Of a DNA stretch of 15,984 nucleotides, positions 13,986 through 15,984 are shown piece by piece (the stretch's first letter is position 1; the number at the start of each line of letters is the position of its first letter). The notes under the pieces are model-generated. The model ran no database searches and was not told the origin of the DNA. It saw only the letters and a list, made by a program, of their open reading frames with translations. This DNA comes from Akkermansiaceae bacterium UBA6138. Lineage in GTDB: Bacteria; Verrucomicrobiota; Verrucomicrobiia; Verrucomicrobiales; DEV007. Location: contig DIVG01000023.1 in the NCBI GenBank assembly GCA_002422425.1, positions 1 through 15,984 on the forward strand, given 5' to 3'. Position numbers and translations under genes: made by a program.

Positions 13986-15984
13986 TCATTCGTCGACTCC
14001 ATCTTCATCCTTTTGCGGCAGCCGCCGATCGCGAAATCGCCTTTGCCCCCGGCCTCAATGTCGTGCTCGGTCCCAACGAAGCGGGGAAATCGACCCTGCG
14101 TCGCGCCCTGCGCCAGGTCCTTTTTGTCCCGACGAAGCTCACCAAGCGCCAGGCCGATGACGAGGTCTTTCCCTTTCTTCCCCTCAGCGGCGGCGATACC
14201 GTGCGGGTCTCGGCCGATCTAGAGGTGGAGAGTCGTCTTTGGAAAGTGACGAAACGCTGGGCCAGCGGCAACTCGAACTCCGAACTCCACCTGCCCGACG
14301 GCGGCATCATCTCCGAGGGCAGCGTCGTCGAGGAGAATCTCGCCCGCCTTTGCGGACTCAGTCAGGGCACCTGGGAGCACGTCCTTTTTGCGACCCAGGG
14401 CGATGTGGGATATGCCCTCGACCGGCTCGACGAGGAAGGCAGCACCGATGATCTCAACGAAGTGATGCGGCGCGCCGTCTTTGAAACCGACGGAGTTTCG
14501 CTGGAAAAACTCGGCCTTTCCATCAACGCCCGCTGGAACAAAATTTTCAGCCACTGGGATCGCGAACTCAATCGTCCCGAAGGCAATCGCGGGCTCGAGC
14601 GACCGTGGGTGAAGGAAGTCGGCAGCATCCTCGCGGCCTGGTATGAGCGAGAGAGAGCCCGCCTCGCCCTCGACGAAGCCGAGGCTTATTACCGTCGTCT
14701 CGATGAACTCAACGCCCGACTCACCGCCGCCTCGGCCGAGAGCGAGTCGCTCAGGCAGTGGGTCGAGACGCACACCGCGATCGCCCGCGACGCTGAGTTG
14801 CGGGCCGGACTCGAGGGCCGTCTCGCCCAGGTCGAGGCCAGGGGGAGCGGTCTCAGACAGATCTCGCTGGAGTGGCCCGTCGTCGAGAGCAAGCGGGCCG
14901 AGCAGGAGACCCTCGCCGCGCAGTTGAAAGAAAAAGCTACCTCTCTCGCCGCCGAGCTCGCCCGCGCCCGCGCCTGGGAAGCCGCCGGGAAGACGCGCGC
15001 CCTCTTCGAAGAGGCGGAAAAACTCAATCTCCGAGTCGAGGCGACACGTAAAGAAAAAGACACCGCCCCCGTCGTCGAGGCCGCCCAGATCGAGGCGCTC
15101 GAATCGCTCGAAAAGGAAAGGGACAGGCTCCGCGCCCGGCTCGAGGCGGCCTCGCTCAAGGTCGTCTTCCGTGCCGTTCAGGCGATCGATCTTGAGACCC
15201 GTGCCGGAGTCGCCGACACCGTGAGTCACACCCTCGTCCCCGGTGGGTCGCTCGTCCTCGATGCCGGTGGTCGCGTCCTCGTGCGGCATGGCGGGGGAGA
15301 CTGGGAACTCGAGGTCGCCTCGGGTGACATCGACGTCGCCGCCGAGGAAAAACGCTTTCAAGAGATCGAGGCCGAAGCCGCCGCCCTGCTCGCCAAAATC
15401 GGCGCCCCCGACCTCGCCGCGGCTCGCGCCCGTCGAACCGTCTTTCAGGAAAAATCGCGTGACTTTGCCTCGGCGGAGAAACAGCTCGGAGATTTCCTCG
15501 GTCCTGCGCGCACTCTCGAAGATCTCCGCACCGAGGTCAACGGCGCGCCCGGCGGCACCGCCTCGTCGCCCCCCGCGCGCCATATCGGAGACCTCGCCGC
15601 CGACCACGCTCGCACTGAGGCCGAAGCGAACGCCGCCTCGCGCGAAGCCCAGTCGCTGCGCACCCGCATCGACACCTGGACGAAGGAATACCAGTCCTCC
15701 GACGCCCTCCTTGACCTGCTCGTCGATCTCCGCGCCGAACACCAGAAGGTCAAAGGCCAGATCGACGCGCTCCTCCCTCTGCCCGCCGGTGTGACCGACG
15801 CGCGGACCTTCCTCGAGGAATACCGCCGGAAAAAGGATCAGCTTGATCAGCGCAAGGGGGCGATGAATCAGATCCTCATCGAAAAGGCCACCCTCGAGGG
15901 AAAAGCGCCCGCCCTCGAACCGGCCGACGCGGCCGAGCAACTCGCCCGGAGCGACCTCGCCCTCGATCGGGCGCGGCGCGAAGG
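13982..15984 (+). CDS. SbcC/YhaN-like AAA ATPase, truncated by window edge
   Basis: The frame stays open from 13982 to the end of the window, at least 667 codons, with no stop. The N-terminus reads MIIRRLHLHPF and has Walker A GPNEAGKST at 30-38, the form typical of AAA_27/YhaN and Rad50-type SMC-like ATPases. A likely Q-loop region is ATQGDVGYALDR around 139-150. From about residue 215 the sequence turns into long Glu/Arg/Ala-rich coiled coil. This is broken near residues 395-450 by a Gly/Val-rich, probably beta-stranded stretch (LVPGGSLVLDAGGRVLVRHG). No CxxC zinc hook is seen in the visible part. Walker B and the C-terminal ATPase half are missing because the gene runs off the edge. With the overlapping phosphoesterase it should form a DNA-end-processing complex. 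Confidence 0.92.
   Translation, partial: MIIRRLHLHPFAAAADREIAFAPGLNVVLGPNEAGKSTLRRALRQVLFVPTKLTKRQADDEVFPFLPLSGGDTVRVSADLEVESRLWKVTKRWASGNSNSELHLPDGGIISEGSVVEENLARLCGLSQGTWEHVLFATQGDVGYALDRLDEEGSTDDLNEVMRRAVFETDGVSLEKLGLSINARWNKIFSHWDRELNRPEGNRGLERPWVKEVGSILAAWYERERARLALDEAEAYYRRLDELNARLTAASAESESLRQWVETHTAIARDAELRAGLEGRLAQVEARGSGLRQISLEWPVVESKRAEQETLAAQLKEKATSLAAELARARAWEAAGKTRALFEEAEKLNLRVEATRKEKDTAPVVEAAQIEALESLEKERDRLRARLEAASLKVVFRAVQAIDLETRAGVADTVSHTLVPGGSLVLDAGGRVLVRHGGGDWELEVASGDIDVAAEEKRFQEIEAEAAALLAKIGAPDLAAARARRTVFQEKSRDFASAEKQLGDFLGPARTLEDLRTEVNGAPGGTASSPPARHIGDLAADHARTEAEANAASREAQSLRTRIDTWTKEYQSSDALLDLLVDLRAEHQKVKGQIDALLPLPAGVTDARTFLEEYRRKKDQLDQRKGAMNQILIEKATLEGKAPALEPADAAEQLARSDLALDRARRE

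Noticed and set aside
14219..15940. 573-aa open frame on the minus strand
   Set aside because: It is antisense to the SbcC/YhaN-like gene, whose plus frame has a Walker A motif and a coherent coiled coil. The long antisense frame arises from GC-rich, Glu/Arg/Ala-rich codons; its product is low-complexity Gly/Asp/Phe-rich sequence with no family features.

Overview
The window joins two kinds of DNA. Bases 1 to about 5340 are the right-hand part of an integrated mobile element whose left end lies outside the window. Bases 5341 to 15984 look like ordinary chromosome. Base composition is GC-rich, and almost every adjacent same-strand gene pair overlaps by ATGA. The gene content (octaheme cytochrome with HEAT and TPR, MidA-type methyltransferase, UbiA-like protein, integrase with an N-A-L-R-H-S-F box) suggests Verrucomicrobiota or a related PVC lineage. 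That assignment is inference from family resemblance only; no rRNA or other marker is present.

Mobile element, all genes on the minus strand, read right to left. A tRNA 3' remnant (5292-5340) marks a probable attachment site. Next come a tyrosine integrase, an unrecognised 232-aa protein coupled to it, and a 215-bp leader carrying repeated ACCGGA(A) boxes. After the leader come a small excisionase/AlpA-like HTH protein, an overlooked 34-aa ORF, a CHC2 zinc-finger/Toprim primase, and a RepA-like AAA ATPase with a C-terminal helix-turn-helix. Downstream lies a composite repeat field (1-540): 48-bp tandem units followed by a ~118-bp block, the whole pattern occurring twice. A 55-bp segment of this field recurs in inverted orientation inside the primase gene, where it encodes part of the interdomain linker. 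The layout (int, regulator, primase, replicative ATPase, repeats) resembles a self-replicating integrative element or phage satellite; no capsid, conjugation or defence gene is visible.

Chromosomal part. A plus-strand group runs UbiA-like membrane protein, LOG-family phosphoribohydrolase, thymidylate synthase (thyA) and dihydrofolate reductase (folA). The last three are joined by ATGA overlaps and form a thymidylate/folate module. A convergent minus-strand group follows: a VapBC-type antitoxin/toxin pair leading by ATGA overlap into a lipoprotein octaheme cytochrome c with HEAT and TPR repeats. The toxin has glutamate in place of the usual first catalytic aspartate. Divergent from it is a plus-strand MidA-family methyltransferase. 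After a 148-bp gap comes an SbcD/YhaO-like metallophosphoesterase overlapping an SbcC/YhaN-like ATPase that runs off the right edge.

No rRNA, CRISPR array, insertion sequence or complete tRNA was found.
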